Position numbers and translations under genes: made by a program
In this document: positions 7,418 through 13,811 of the stretch, piece after piece
Layout: the number at the start of each line of letters is the position of its first letter
Position numbering within the stretch: the first letter of the stretch is position 1
Source of the DNA: Syntrophaceae bacterium UBA1062
GTDB taxonomy: Bacteria; Desulfobacterota; Desulfomonilia; UBA1062
DNA length: 13,811 bases
Assembly (NCBI GenBank): GCA_002316295.1
Contig: DCDF01000138.1
Coordinates: 1 to 13,811, forward strand
Direction of reading: 5' to 3'
The notes under the pieces: model-generated
Databases searched by the model: none
Seen by the model: the letters and a program-made list of their open reading frames with translations, nothing else
Told to the model about the DNA's origin: nothing

Positions 7418-8180
7418 CCCCACCGCACGCATCGCCCCGGACGCCCGTATCGGAGAAGGCGTCGAGATCGGCGCATACGCCGTCGTCGAATCGAAGGTCA
7501 CCATCGGGCCGAAAACGAAAATCGGTCCTTACTGCATGATCCAGGGCCCCACGATCATCGGGTCCGGATGCACTCTGACAGGTTACGCGAGCATCGGGAC
7601 GGCTCCCCAGGACCACTCGTACAAAGGGGAGGACACCAGGCTCGAAATCGGAGACAACAACATCATCCGGGAATTCGTCACCATCAACCGCGGAACCATC
7701 AAGGACAAGGGCGTGACCACGATCGGAGACCATAACCTCATCATGGCCTACTGCCACGTGGCGCACGACTGCGTGGTGGGCAGCCATGTAGTCATGGGCA
7801 ACCTGGCCACTCTGGCGGGCCACGTGGAGATCCACGATCACGCCATCATCGGCGGGTTCTCGGCCATCCACCAGTTCACCCGGATCGGTTCGCGCTGCAT
7901 CGTGGGGGGCGGCTCCATGGTGAGCCTCGACATCATCCCCTATGCCAAGGCATCCGGCGACCGGGCAAAGCTCTTCGGCGTGAACACTATCGGGCTCAAG
8001 CGCGGCGGATTCAGCACCGAGCAGATCAGAACCATCGAGAAAGCCTACCGCATTCTTCTCAAGCAGGGGCTCCTTCTCAAAGAGGCCGTCCGTGTCATCG
8101 AGCAGGAATTCCCCGATGATGAGGTGATCCTTCCAATCCTGAGCTTCCTGAAGACATCGCGCAGAGGGATAGCCAGGTGA
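7404..8180 (+). CDS. lpxA: Acyl-ACP--UDP-N-acetylglucosamine O-acyltransferase LpxA
   Basis: First step of lipid A synthesis: moves a 3-hydroxyacyl chain from ACP to the 3-position of UDP-GlcNAc. It has 258 residues (E. coli 262). Hexapeptide repeats form a beta-helix over about 1-185, and the C-terminal helical part contains FGVNTIGLKRGGFS. Aligned by eye to E. coli, catalytic His125 is His121 (CHVAHDC), and His122, His144, His160 and Arg204 are His118, His140, His156 and Arg200. The chain-length position Gly173 is Gly169, consistent with a long acyl chain. Lys76 of E. coli is replaced by Ser72 in PQDHSYKGE. The start is TTG 7404, backed by a strong ribosome binding site. It overlaps the following oxidoreductase gene by 4 bases (GTGA). 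Because that neighbour resembles GnnA by position, the true acceptor could be a 3-amino sugar nucleotide; this is inference. Confidence 0.96.
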   Translation: MSRIDPTARIAPDARIGEGVEIGAYAVVESKVTIGPKTKIGPYCMIQGPTIIGSGCTLTGYASIGTAPQDHSYKGEDTRLEIGDNNIIREFVTINRGTIKDKGVTTIGDHNLIMAYCHVAHDCVVGSHVVMGNLATLAGHVEIHDHAIIGGFSAIHQFTRIGSRCIVGGGSMVSLDIIPYAKASGDRAKLFGVNTIGLKRGGFSTEQIRTIEKAYRILLKQGLLLKEAVRVIEQEFPDDEVILPILSFLKTSRRGIAR

Positions 8181-9103
8181 GCAGGGTGCGGGCCGCGGTC
8201 ATCGGGGTGGGCTACCTCGGGAGGTTCCATGCCCAGAAGTTCGCCTCCATGGACGACGTGGATCTCGCCGCCGTAATGGACATCGATCCTGAACGGGCCC
8301 GGGAGGTCGCCCGGGAGGTCGGCTCACGAGCATGCGCGTCATATGACGAGCTGCCGGATGATCTCGACGCGGTGAGCATCGCCGTACCTACCACCGTCCA
8401 CGCCGAGGTGGCCATACCCTTCCTCGAGCGCGGAGTCGCGGTCCTGCTGGAAAAACCCATCTCCGCGCGCCTGGACGAGGCCCGGGCGATCATCGAAGCG
8501 GCGTCGAAGGGCGGAGCGAAGCTGCAGATCGGCCACCTGGAGCGGTTCAACCCGGCGCTGCTCAACCTTTCGGACAGCATCAGAAACCCCATGTTCATCG
8601 AGGCCCATCGGATCAGCCCGTTCAAGGTGCGAGGCACGGACGTGGACGTTGTCCTGGACATCATGATCCACGACATCGACATCATCCTTTCCCTGGTCCC
8701 CTCTCCCATCAAGTCCATGGAGGCCGTGGGGATCCCCGTTCTCACGAGCTCGGTGGATATCGCAAACGCCAGACTCCGCTTCGAATCCGGATGCATCGCC
8801 AATATCACCGCAAGCCGGGTGAGCGCCGACACCATGAGGAAGATCAGGATGTTCCAGAGCAACGCCTACATCTCCATCGATTTCGCCAAAGCGGCTGTCG
8901 ATGTCTACACCCTCGACGAAAACAGGCAGATCGGCCACAATCACCTGGCAATGTCCGAATCCGACGCCCTGGCATCTGAGATCAGGTCGTTCATCGATGC
9001 GGTCCGGGGCATCTCCGCCATCAAGGTCGACGGGATCGCAGGGCTGCGCGCCATCGAGGTCGCGCACGCCATCAAGGATTCCATGATCATCCCCGAGCGA
9101 TGA
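8177..9103 (+). CDS. Gfo/Idh/MocA-family oxidoreductase, possible GnnA-type UDP-GlcNAc 3-dehydrogenase
   Basis: Probably an NAD(P)-dependent sugar or sugar-nucleotide dehydrogenase. The 308-residue protein has a Rossmann fold opening with GVGYLG (10-15), an acidic residue after the second strand (AAVMDID), the family motif EKP (92-94) and a C-terminal alpha/beta catalytic domain. That domain contains the pattern DxxxHD (Asp161, His165, Asp166) found near the family active site. GTG 8177 overlaps the lpxA stop, with AGAGGGA at 8163-8169 upstream, and the gene ends in an ATGA overlap with lpxB. In Acidithiobacillus ferrooxidans gnnA and its partner gnnB lie between lpxA and lpxB and make UDP-GlcNAc3N for amide-linked lipid A. 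Here no aminotransferase is present in the window. Position and coupling suggest a lipid A role; substrate and reaction are not shown by the sequence. Confidence 0.85.
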   Translation: MSRVRAAVIGVGYLGRFHAQKFASMDDVDLAAVMDIDPERAREVAREVGSRACASYDELPDDLDAVSIAVPTTVHAEVAIPFLERGVAVLLEKPISARLDEARAIIEAASKGGAKLQIGHLERFNPALLNLSDSIRNPMFIEAHRISPFKVRGTDVDVVLDIMIHDIDIILSLVPSPIKSMEAVGIPVLTSSVDIANARLRFESGCIANITASRVSADTMRKIRMFQSNAYISIDFAKAAVDVYTLDENRQIGHNHLAMSESDALASEIRSFIDAVRGISAIKVDGIAGLRAIEVAHAIKDSMIIPER

Positions 9104-10188
9104 GTACGAAATCGATATGCATGGTCGCCGGCGAGGCGAGCGCGGACAGGCATGCCGCAGCGGTGATCCGGGCGCTGAAAGACATCATGCCCCGGGTCGA
9201 GATATTCGGTATGGGAGGCCCTGCAATGGCCGAGGCCGGGATGGAGTGCATCTACGGCATCCACGGATTTTCGGTCATGGGGTTTTCCGATGTACTTCCC
9301 CGAATCATGCACATCCGCTCCGTATATCGCGGGCTGTGCGATGCGGTCCGGGAACGAAAGCCCGATGTGGTGGTGCCGGTCGACCTTCCGGATTTCAACA
9401 TGCGCCTGGCGGGAAATCTCAAGCGTTCAGGCTTCAAGGTCCTGTACTATATCGCGCCCCAGGCCTGGGCGTGGAGGAGGTACCGGGCCCGCACCCTGTC
9501 GAGGATCACAGACGGTCTTGCCGTCATTTTCCCCTTCGAGGAGGCCTTCTTCTCATCGTACGGGGTCAATGCGCGCTACGTGGGGCATCCGTTCACGGAG
9601 GAAATGAGTGACAGGGCGCCGAAGGCGGTCTGGCCGCCCTCGCGAATCTCTCTGATGCCCGGAAGCAGGATGCACGAGATACAGGCGATCATGCCCGTCA
9701 TGCTGCAGGCCAAGAGGATCGTGCAGAGGATTCACCCGCACGTCACCTGGCACCTGCCGGTGGCCCCGGGCCTCGAACGCCCGACACTCGAATCCCTGGC
9801 CGATCCCGACATCGAGCTGAGCGCCGCCCTGCCGGCAGCCGATCTGGCCATGGTGAAATCGGGCACCTCGAGCTTCGAGATGGCGATCAAGGGAATACCG
9901 GAGATCATCTGCTACCGGACATCCGTGCTGAATTACCTCCTTGCCCGGGCCTTCGTGAAGCTCGATCACGTCGGCATGCCCAATATCATTCTGGGAAGGC
10001 CCGCCGTTCCGGAGCTCATCCAGAACGACCTGACACCGGAAAGGCTTGCCAGGGAAGCGTTGGAAATTATAGAAGATGAACAGAGGTATCTCAAGATGCA
10101 GCAGTCGTTCGATGAAATGAGAAGGATGCTCGGCAATGCGAGCCCTTCCCAGGGGGTTGCCGCGTGGATAGCGAACATGGCAGGCTGA
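9100..10188 (+). CDS. lpxB: Lipid-A-disaccharide synthase LpxB
   Basis: Glycosyltransferase family 19 enzyme that joins lipid X and UDP-2,3-diacylglucosamine into the beta-1',6 disaccharide at the inner membrane. It has 362 residues (E. coli 382). Recognisable motifs are MGFSDVL (60-66), DLPDFN (95-100), YYIAPQAWAWRRYR (117-129), FPFE (144-147), VGHPF (161-165) and PGSR (187-190), with SGTSSFE near 254-260 for nucleotide-sugar binding. The N-terminal loop reads GEASADRH, where most LpxB proteins have GEASGD. ATG 9100 overlaps the preceding gene by 4 bases (ATGA) and has no clear Shine-Dalgarno, so translation probably depends on ribosomes finishing the oxidoreductase. The gene making its substrate, lpxH or lpxI, is not in the window. 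Confidence 0.95.
   Translation: MSTKSICMVAGEASADRHAAAVIRALKDIMPRVEIFGMGGPAMAEAGMECIYGIHGFSVMGFSDVLPRIMHIRSVYRGLCDAVRERKPDVVVPVDLPDFNMRLAGNLKRSGFKVLYYIAPQAWAWRRYRARTLSRITDGLAVIFPFEEAFFSSYGVNARYVGHPFTEEMSDRAPKAVWPPSRISLMPGSRMHEIQAIMPVMLQAKRIVQRIHPHVTWHLPVAPGLERPTLESLADPDIELSAALPAADLAMVKSGTSSFEMAIKGIPEIICYRTSVLNYLLARAFVKLDHVGMPNIILGRPAVPELIQNDLTPERLAREALEIIEDEQRYLKMQQSFDEMRRMLGNASPSQGVAAWIANMAG
10151..10156 (+). promoter_or_regulatory. Ribosome binding site for msbA
   Basis: AGGGGG is 7 bases upstream of GTG 10164, inside the end of lpxB. It supports GTG 10164 over an alternative in-frame CTG at 10185 that overlaps the lpxB stop. Confidence 0.45.
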
Positions 10189-11924
10189 GGTCCACGGACC
10201 TCCAGGTCTACCGGAGGCTCCTGAACTTTCTCAAGCCATACTGGATCAAACTCGCCGTATCCATGGTCCTGACCCTTATCACCGCCGGGACCACAGGACT
10301 GGTGGCTCTGCTGTTCAAGTACGTAGTGGACGACATTCTCATCGAGAAGAACGTCCTCATGCTCCAGCTCATCCCGCTCGCGGTGGTCGGAATCTACATC
10401 GTCAAGGCCCTGAGCGATTACTTCAGCTATTTCTTCATGGCCGACGTGGGCCAGCGGGTGATCATGAACGTTCGAGACGCCCTCTACGGGCACATCCAGA
10501 CCCTCTCCATGCCGTACTTCATCAGCACCCCCACCGGCGTGCTCATATCACGCATCACCAACGACGTGAACATGATCCAGTCATCGGTCACCAACGCCGT
10601 GACCGAGTTCATCAGAGAGGCGCTGAAGCTCGTCGGGCTCGTGGTCGTGGTGTTCTACCGGAGCGCGGAGCTGGCGCTGATCGCCATGATCGTATTCCCT
10701 CTGGTAATTTATCCCATCAGCCAGTTCGGCAAGATGCTCAAGCGATACTCGACCAAAAGCATGAAGGTCATGGGCGACGTCATGAGCATCCTGGACGAGG
10801 GCATCAGCGGCATCCGGATCGTGAAGGCTTACAACATGGAAGAGCACGAGAAACGGCGCTTCTCCACCGAGAACCGCAGATACTACCGCAACTGGATGAA
10901 GCGCATTGCGGTCAGGGCCGTATCGAGCCCCCTGATGGAGCTCATCGCTGGGCTCTCCGGCGCCTTCATCCTCTGGTACGGGGGCATGAAGGTCGTGGCC
11001 GGCACCCTCTCGGCCGGCGACTTCGCATCCTTCATCCTGGCGGTGGGCATGCTCTACTCTCCTATCCGCAAGCTCAACACGGTCAATATCGAGATCCAGG
11101 AGGGAATCGCCGCGGCGAAGAGGATATTCAACGTCCTGGACACCATGCCGGAAATCGCGGACAAACCCGATGCCATCGATCTGGGCGTGGTGGACGGCGA
11201 GTTCGAGTTTCAGGACGTCTCCTTCACCTACACGGGCGAGGAGTATGCCCTGAAAGGGGTGAGCTTCAAGGCCGAGAAAGGCAGCCGCATCGCCCTGGTC
11301 GGGGAGTCCGGCTCGGGAAAGACTACCATCGCCAATCTCCTCCCTCGACTCTTCGAGACAACCTCCGGACGGATCATCGTAGGCGGCAATGACATCCGCA
11401 ATGTCACCATGAAATCGCTCAGGATGAACATCGCCATGGTGACCCAGGAGATGGTGCTCTTCAACGACACCATCAGGGCAAACATCGCCTACGGCACTGA
11501 GAACGCCTCTGAGGAGAGCGTCATCGAGGCGGCCCGTGCCGCCCATGCCCATGAATTCATCATGCAGATGCCCCAGGGGTATGACACCATCGTCGGCGAG
11601 AGCGGCGTGAGGCTCTCCGGCGGTCAGCGCCAGCGGATCTGCATTGCGCGGGCCATTGTCAGGGACGCCCCCATCCTCATCCTCGACGAGGCCACATCGT
11701 CGCTGGATACCGAGTCGGAGCGGGAGGTGCAGGCGGCGCTGGAGAGGCTCATGAAGAACAGGACCACCCTCATCATCGCCCATCGGCTCTCCACCATCAT
11801 CAGGGCCGACAGGATCATTGTGCTGCACAAGGGCAAGATCGTGGAGCAGGGTACCCATCAGGAGCTCATCGCAAAAGACGGGTACTATGCACGGCTATAC
11901 AGCATCCAGTTCGACCATGCGTAA
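10164..11924 (+). CDS. msbA: Lipid A export ATP-binding/permease protein MsbA
   Basis: Homodimeric inner-membrane ABC exporter that flips core-lipid A to the periplasmic leaflet. The 586-residue length matches MsbA half-transporters (E. coli 582). A six-helix transmembrane domain covers about 25-315, with clear segments near 28-52, 66-90, 154-186 and 255-296. The nucleotide-binding domain is about 345-580: Walker A GESGSGKT (380-387), Q-loop Gln428, signature LSGGQ (484-488), Walker B ILILDE (504-509) and H-loop His540 (IIAHRLST). Many ABC exporters share this layout; the position between lpxB and lpxK makes the lipid A role likely. It starts at GTG 10164, overlapping lpxB by 25 bases, and overlaps lpxK by 8. 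waaA, which often accompanies msbA and lpxK in related genomes, is not between them here. Confidence 0.93.
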   Translation: MDSEHGRLRSTDLQVYRRLLNFLKPYWIKLAVSMVLTLITAGTTGLVALLFKYVVDDILIEKNVLMLQLIPLAVVGIYIVKALSDYFSYFFMADVGQRVIMNVRDALYGHIQTLSMPYFISTPTGVLISRITNDVNMIQSSVTNAVTEFIREALKLVGLVVVVFYRSAELALIAMIVFPLVIYPISQFGKMLKRYSTKSMKVMGDVMSILDEGISGIRIVKAYNMEEHEKRRFSTENRRYYRNWMKRIAVRAVSSPLMELIAGLSGAFILWYGGMKVVAGTLSAGDFASFILAVGMLYSPIRKLNTVNIEIQEGIAAAKRIFNVLDTMPEIADKPDAIDLGVVDGEFEFQDVSFTYTGEEYALKGVSFKAEKGSRIALVGESGSGKTTIANLLPRLFETTSGRIIVGGNDIRNVTMKSLRMNIAMVTQEMVLFNDTIRANIAYGTENASEESVIEAARAAHAHEFIMQMPQGYDTIVGESGVRLSGGQRQRICIARAIVRDAPILILDEATSSLDTESEREVQAALERLMKNRTTLIIAHRLSTIIRADRIIVLHKGKIVEQGTHQELIAKDGYYARLYSIQFDHA

Positions 11925-12870
11925 GGCACTCTCTCACCTCTACGGACTCGCCGTGGGCGCAAGGGGCTTTTTATATGATACCGGGATCTTCGCCGCTCAC
12001 CGGACGGGCATACCGGTGGTGAGCATCGGAAACATCGAGGCGGGAGGCACGGGTAAAACCCCCATGACCATCGCCTTGGCACGGGAGCTCGCTGCCCGCG
12101 GCCTCAAACCCGCCATCGTGACCAGGGGGTACCGGGGAAGGCTGAGGGGCCCGATTCGGGTTCGAGCCGGCCACCGGCCCGAGGATGTCGGAGACGAGGC
12201 CCTTCTCATGGCCAGGATTTCCGGGACCGACGTGATCAAATCGCCCGACCGGGTGCAGGGTGCGCTGTTCGCCAAAAAGGAGCTCGGGGCTGATCTCGTG
12301 CTCCTGGACGACGGCTTCCAGCACCGGCGGATTCACCGCGACCTCGATATCGTCCTGGTTTCCGGTGATGTCCGCACAGGCGCCCTCCTTCCCGCGGGAA
12401 GCCTCAGGGAGCCCGCAGATGCACTCAAACGGGCGGACATCGTCATTCATACCAAGGGTGCTGGAGGCGGCGGGATCACCGCCGAGCTCGTACCCTGCTC
12501 TCTGATCGATCCTTCCGGCAGCAGGGAGGACCTCTCGGTGCTGCAGGGCAGGAGTGTCCTCGCGGTGTGCGGGATAGCCCGGCCCGCTCACTTCTCGGAG
12601 ATGATGGGCGGTTTCGGCGCCCGAGTCGAGACCATGGCCTTCCCCGACCACCACCGGTTCAGCCCGCGGGATATGGAGGCGATCGGAGAAAAGGCGCGGG
12701 GAAAAGACCTGATCGTGACAACTGAGAAGGACATGGTGAGACTCGACCCCCGGCTGATCGACGGGCGATGGCGGGCGCTCAGGGTCGAGATGCGCGTGAG
12801 CGCCATGGATGCAATTGTCAGGGAGATCGAAGGCATTGTCAAAGGCGGCAGTATTTCTCGACAGGGATGA
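11917..12870 (+). CDS. lpxK: Tetraacyldisaccharide 4'-kinase LpxK
   Basis: Phosphorylates the 4' position of the tetraacyl-disaccharide 1-phosphate to give lipid IVA, at the cytoplasmic face of the inner membrane. It has 317 residues from ATG 11917 (E. coli 328). The Walker A loop is in GNIEAGGTGKT (38-48). The conserved DDGFQHRRIHRDLDIVLV starts at 131, and VTTEKD is at 267-272. The N-terminal helix MRKALSHLYGLAVGARGF is the usual membrane-associated start. The frame stays open upstream to 11818, but that extension is msbA sequence in another frame. There is no clear Shine-Dalgarno, so the 8-base overlap with msbA suggests coupled translation. It overlaps gmhB by 35 bases. Confidence 0.95.
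   Translation: MRKALSHLYGLAVGARGFLYDTGIFAAHRTGIPVVSIGNIEAGGTGKTPMTIALARELAARGLKPAIVTRGYRGRLRGPIRVRAGHRPEDVGDEALLMARISGTDVIKSPDRVQGALFAKKELGADLVLLDDGFQHRRIHRDLDIVLVSGDVRTGALLPAGSLREPADALKRADIVIHTKGAGGGGITAELVPCSLIDPSGSREDLSVLQGRSVLAVCGIARPAHFSEMMGGFGARVETMAFPDHHRFSPRDMEAIGEKARGKDLIVTTEKDMVRLDPRLIDGRWRALRVEMRVSAMDAIVREIEGIVKGGSISRQG
12821..12825 (+). promoter_or_regulatory. Probable ribosome binding site for gmhB
   Basis: GGGAG lies 10 bases before TTG 12836 within lpxK. It favours the TTG start, which gives the usual short N-terminus before FLDRD. An ATG at 12809 is in frame but would add nine residues not expected in the family. Confidence 0.4.
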
Positions 12871-13390
12871 TACCATCATCCGGGACAAGAATTACCTCAG
12901 CGATCCGGATGAGGTGGAGCTCCTTCCCGGCGCAGCCGAGGCCATCCGCCTCCTGAATAACCGCGGCATCCCGGTCATCGTGATCACCAACCAGTCGGGC
13001 GTCGCCCGCGGCATCTTCGACGAAGCGAGGCTCGACCTCATCCATCGGAGGCTCAGGGAGCTCCTGGCTGAGCGCCGGGCGGTCATTGACGGCATTTATT
13101 CCTGTCCCCACCATCCCGACGGCTCTGTGGAACGGTACGCTGTATCATGCTCCTGCAGAAAACCCGAGCCCGGGCTGCTGCTCAGGGCTGCTCAAGATTT
13201 TGATCTGGATCTTGCCGGCAGCTACATGGTAGGAGATAAGCCTCTCGACAGTGAAACCATTCACCGGGTCGGCGGAAAGGGAGTCCTCATCGGCGGGTCC
13301 GGAAGCGACGGGATGTCGGGAGAACCCGACTATCGCGCTCAGGATCTCCTCCATGCAGTGCGGTGGATTCTTGAGGACATGAAAAAATGA
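12836..13390 (+). CDS. gmhB: D-glycero-D-manno-heptose 1,7-bisphosphate 7-phosphatase GmhB
   Basis: HAD-superfamily phosphatase that removes the 7-phosphate during ADP-heptose synthesis for the LPS inner core. It has 184 residues from TTG 12836, starting MSKAAVFLDRDDTII. The nucleophile and acid are Asp9 and Asp11; the residue after Asp11 is Asp rather than the more common Gly. HAD motif II is in VIVITNQSGVARG. Four zinc ligands are visible as Cys90, His92, Cys105 and Cys107 (CPHH...CSC), followed by RKPEPG. Motif IV is VGDKPLDSE with Asp134 and Asp138. The zinc loop separates GmhB and the related HisB N-domain from other HAD proteins, and the LPS neighbours favour GmhB. The extended start at ATG 12809 is possible. 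Its presence suggests this organism makes a heptose-containing core or other heptosylated glycan. Confidence 0.9.
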   Translation: MSKAAVFLDRDDTIIRDKNYLSDPDEVELLPGAAEAIRLLNNRGIPVIVITNQSGVARGIFDEARLDLIHRRLRELLAERRAVIDGIYSCPHHPDGSVERYAVSCSCRKPEPGLLLRAAQDFDLDLAGSYMVGDKPLDSETIHRVGGKGVLIGGSGSDGMSGEPDYRAQDLLHAVRWILEDMKK

Positions 13391-13811
13391 AGAAGATAAA
13401 CGAGCTGGCAGGAAGGGTACGGTATGTGCTCATCAAGGGAGGCATTGCCCTCATCAATGCGCTTCCTTATCCTCTCGCCGTCTCTCTGGGAAGATTTATC
13501 GGCCTTTTGGGCTGGCTCGCCGATCCTTTCCACCGCCGGGCGGCCGAGATCCAGCTGAGGCATTGCCTGGGAGATAGGTACCGCCCCTCCATCGTGCCCA
13601 GGGTCTTCATGCACCACGGAGACATCCTTGTGGACACCATCAAATACGCCTACATGGACGATGAAGAGATCAAAGAGCGCATCATCATCGAGGGAAAGGA
13701 AAACCTGGACAAAGCCCTCTCCAGCAAGAAGGGCATCATGATGATTACCGGCCACCTCGGCAACTGGGAGGTCATGGCCCACCTCCCCCGCCTGCTCGGC
13801 ATTCAGTTCTG
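13387..13811 (+). CDS. lpxL: Lipid A late acyltransferase, LpxL/HtrB family (3' end outside window)
   Basis: Inner-membrane enzyme expected to add a secondary acyl chain to lipid A from acyl-ACP. ATG 13387 overlaps the gmhB stop as ATGA, with GAGGA at 13373-13377 placed 9 bases upstream. The reading frame stays open for 141 codons to the window edge. It starts MKKINELAGRVRYVLIKGG, has a hydrophobic N-terminal segment at about 13-46 (ALINALPYPLAVSLGRFIGL) and the HX4E catalytic motif of this family as His123 and Glu128 in TGHLGNWE. The full protein should be about 300 residues. LpxL cannot be separated from LpxM-type paralogues from this part. Confidence 0.9.
   Translation, partial: MKKINELAGRVRYVLIKGGIALINALPYPLAVSLGRFIGLLGWLADPFHRRAAEIQLRHCLGDRYRPSIVPRVFMHHGDILVDTIKYAYMDDEEIKERIIIEGKENLDKALSSKKGIMMITGHLGNWEVMAHLPRLLGIQF

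Noticed and set aside
5915..7504. 529-codon minus-strand open frame opposite skp and lpxD
   Set aside because: It crosses skp, lpxD and the start of lpxA, all firmly identified on the plus strand, and its composition is a codon-bias artefact.
10581..11858. 425-codon minus-strand open frame opposite msbA
   Set aside because: It is a shadow of the ABC transporter coding sequence with no motif of its own.
11818..11916. N-terminal extension of lpxK by 33 codons
   Set aside because: The extension reads msbA sequence in another frame and has no LpxK similarity; ATG 11917 gives the standard N-terminus.
1..13811. CRISPR arrays, mobile elements, tRNAs, or a novel defence or biosynthetic cassette
   Set aside because: No spaced direct repeats, transposase, integrase or tRNA-like segment was seen. 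Every base beyond short gaps is accounted for by outer-membrane biogenesis genes.

Overview
The window is one uninterrupted run of 13 plus-strand genes, with the last one cut by the window edge. It encodes lysyl-tRNA synthetase followed by outer-membrane biogenesis: lysS - lolC/E - lolD - bamA - skp - lpxD - lpxA - Gfo/Idh oxidoreductase (GnnA-like position) - lpxB - msbA - lpxK - gmhB - lpxL(partial). Gene content (BamA, Skp, a lipid A pathway, a heptose phosphatase) shows a diderm LPS-making Gram-negative. The order lysS-lolC/E-lolD-bamA-skp-lpxD-lpxA-gfo/idh-lpxB-msbA resembles loci I know from Desulfobacterota (former Deltaproteobacteria, e.g. Geobacter). The DNA looks GC-rich. I place it in or near that group by inference and cannot name a genus.

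Layout. Positions 1-35 may hold the last codons of an upstream gene. Positions 37-1515 are lysS. Positions 1512-3426 are the lipoprotein-releasing ABC transporter: one FtsX-type permease and its ATPase. Positions 3407-6403 are the outer-membrane assembly factor BamA and the periplasmic chaperone Skp. Positions 6407-10188 are lipid A enzymes LpxD, LpxA and LpxB, with an NAD(P)-type oxidoreductase between LpxA and LpxB. Positions 10164-12870 are the lipid A flippase MsbA and the lipid A 4'-kinase LpxK. Positions 12836-13390 are GmhB (ADP-heptose branch), and 13387 onward is the start of an LpxL/HtrB-type late acyltransferase.

The genes form a logical pathway. Lipoproteins leave the inner membrane through LolCE-D, beta-barrel proteins are chaperoned by Skp and inserted by BamA, lipid A is built by LpxA, LpxD, LpxB, LpxK and LpxL and flipped by MsbA, and GmhB supplies heptose precursor for the core. 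Adjacent genes overlap or are separated by at most 24 bases, no terminator is visible and no stretch over 30 bases is non-coding, so the whole block is probably co-transcribed and translationally coupled. Only 6 of 13 chosen starts are ATG; the others are TTG, GTG or CTG, several backed by strong Shine-Dalgarno sequences.

The locus is mostly conserved housekeeping. What deserves a second look: fabZ, which commonly sits between lpxD and lpxA, is absent (the two genes overlap by 14 bases); the Gfo/Idh gene between lpxA and lpxB is placed where gnnA lies in bacteria making 3-amino (GlcNAc3N) lipid A, but has no transaminase partner here; LpxA has Ser where E. coli has Lys76; lolC/E appears to start at CTG; BamA carries an extra N-terminal segment; and waaA, lpxC and lpxH/lpxI are missing from the window.
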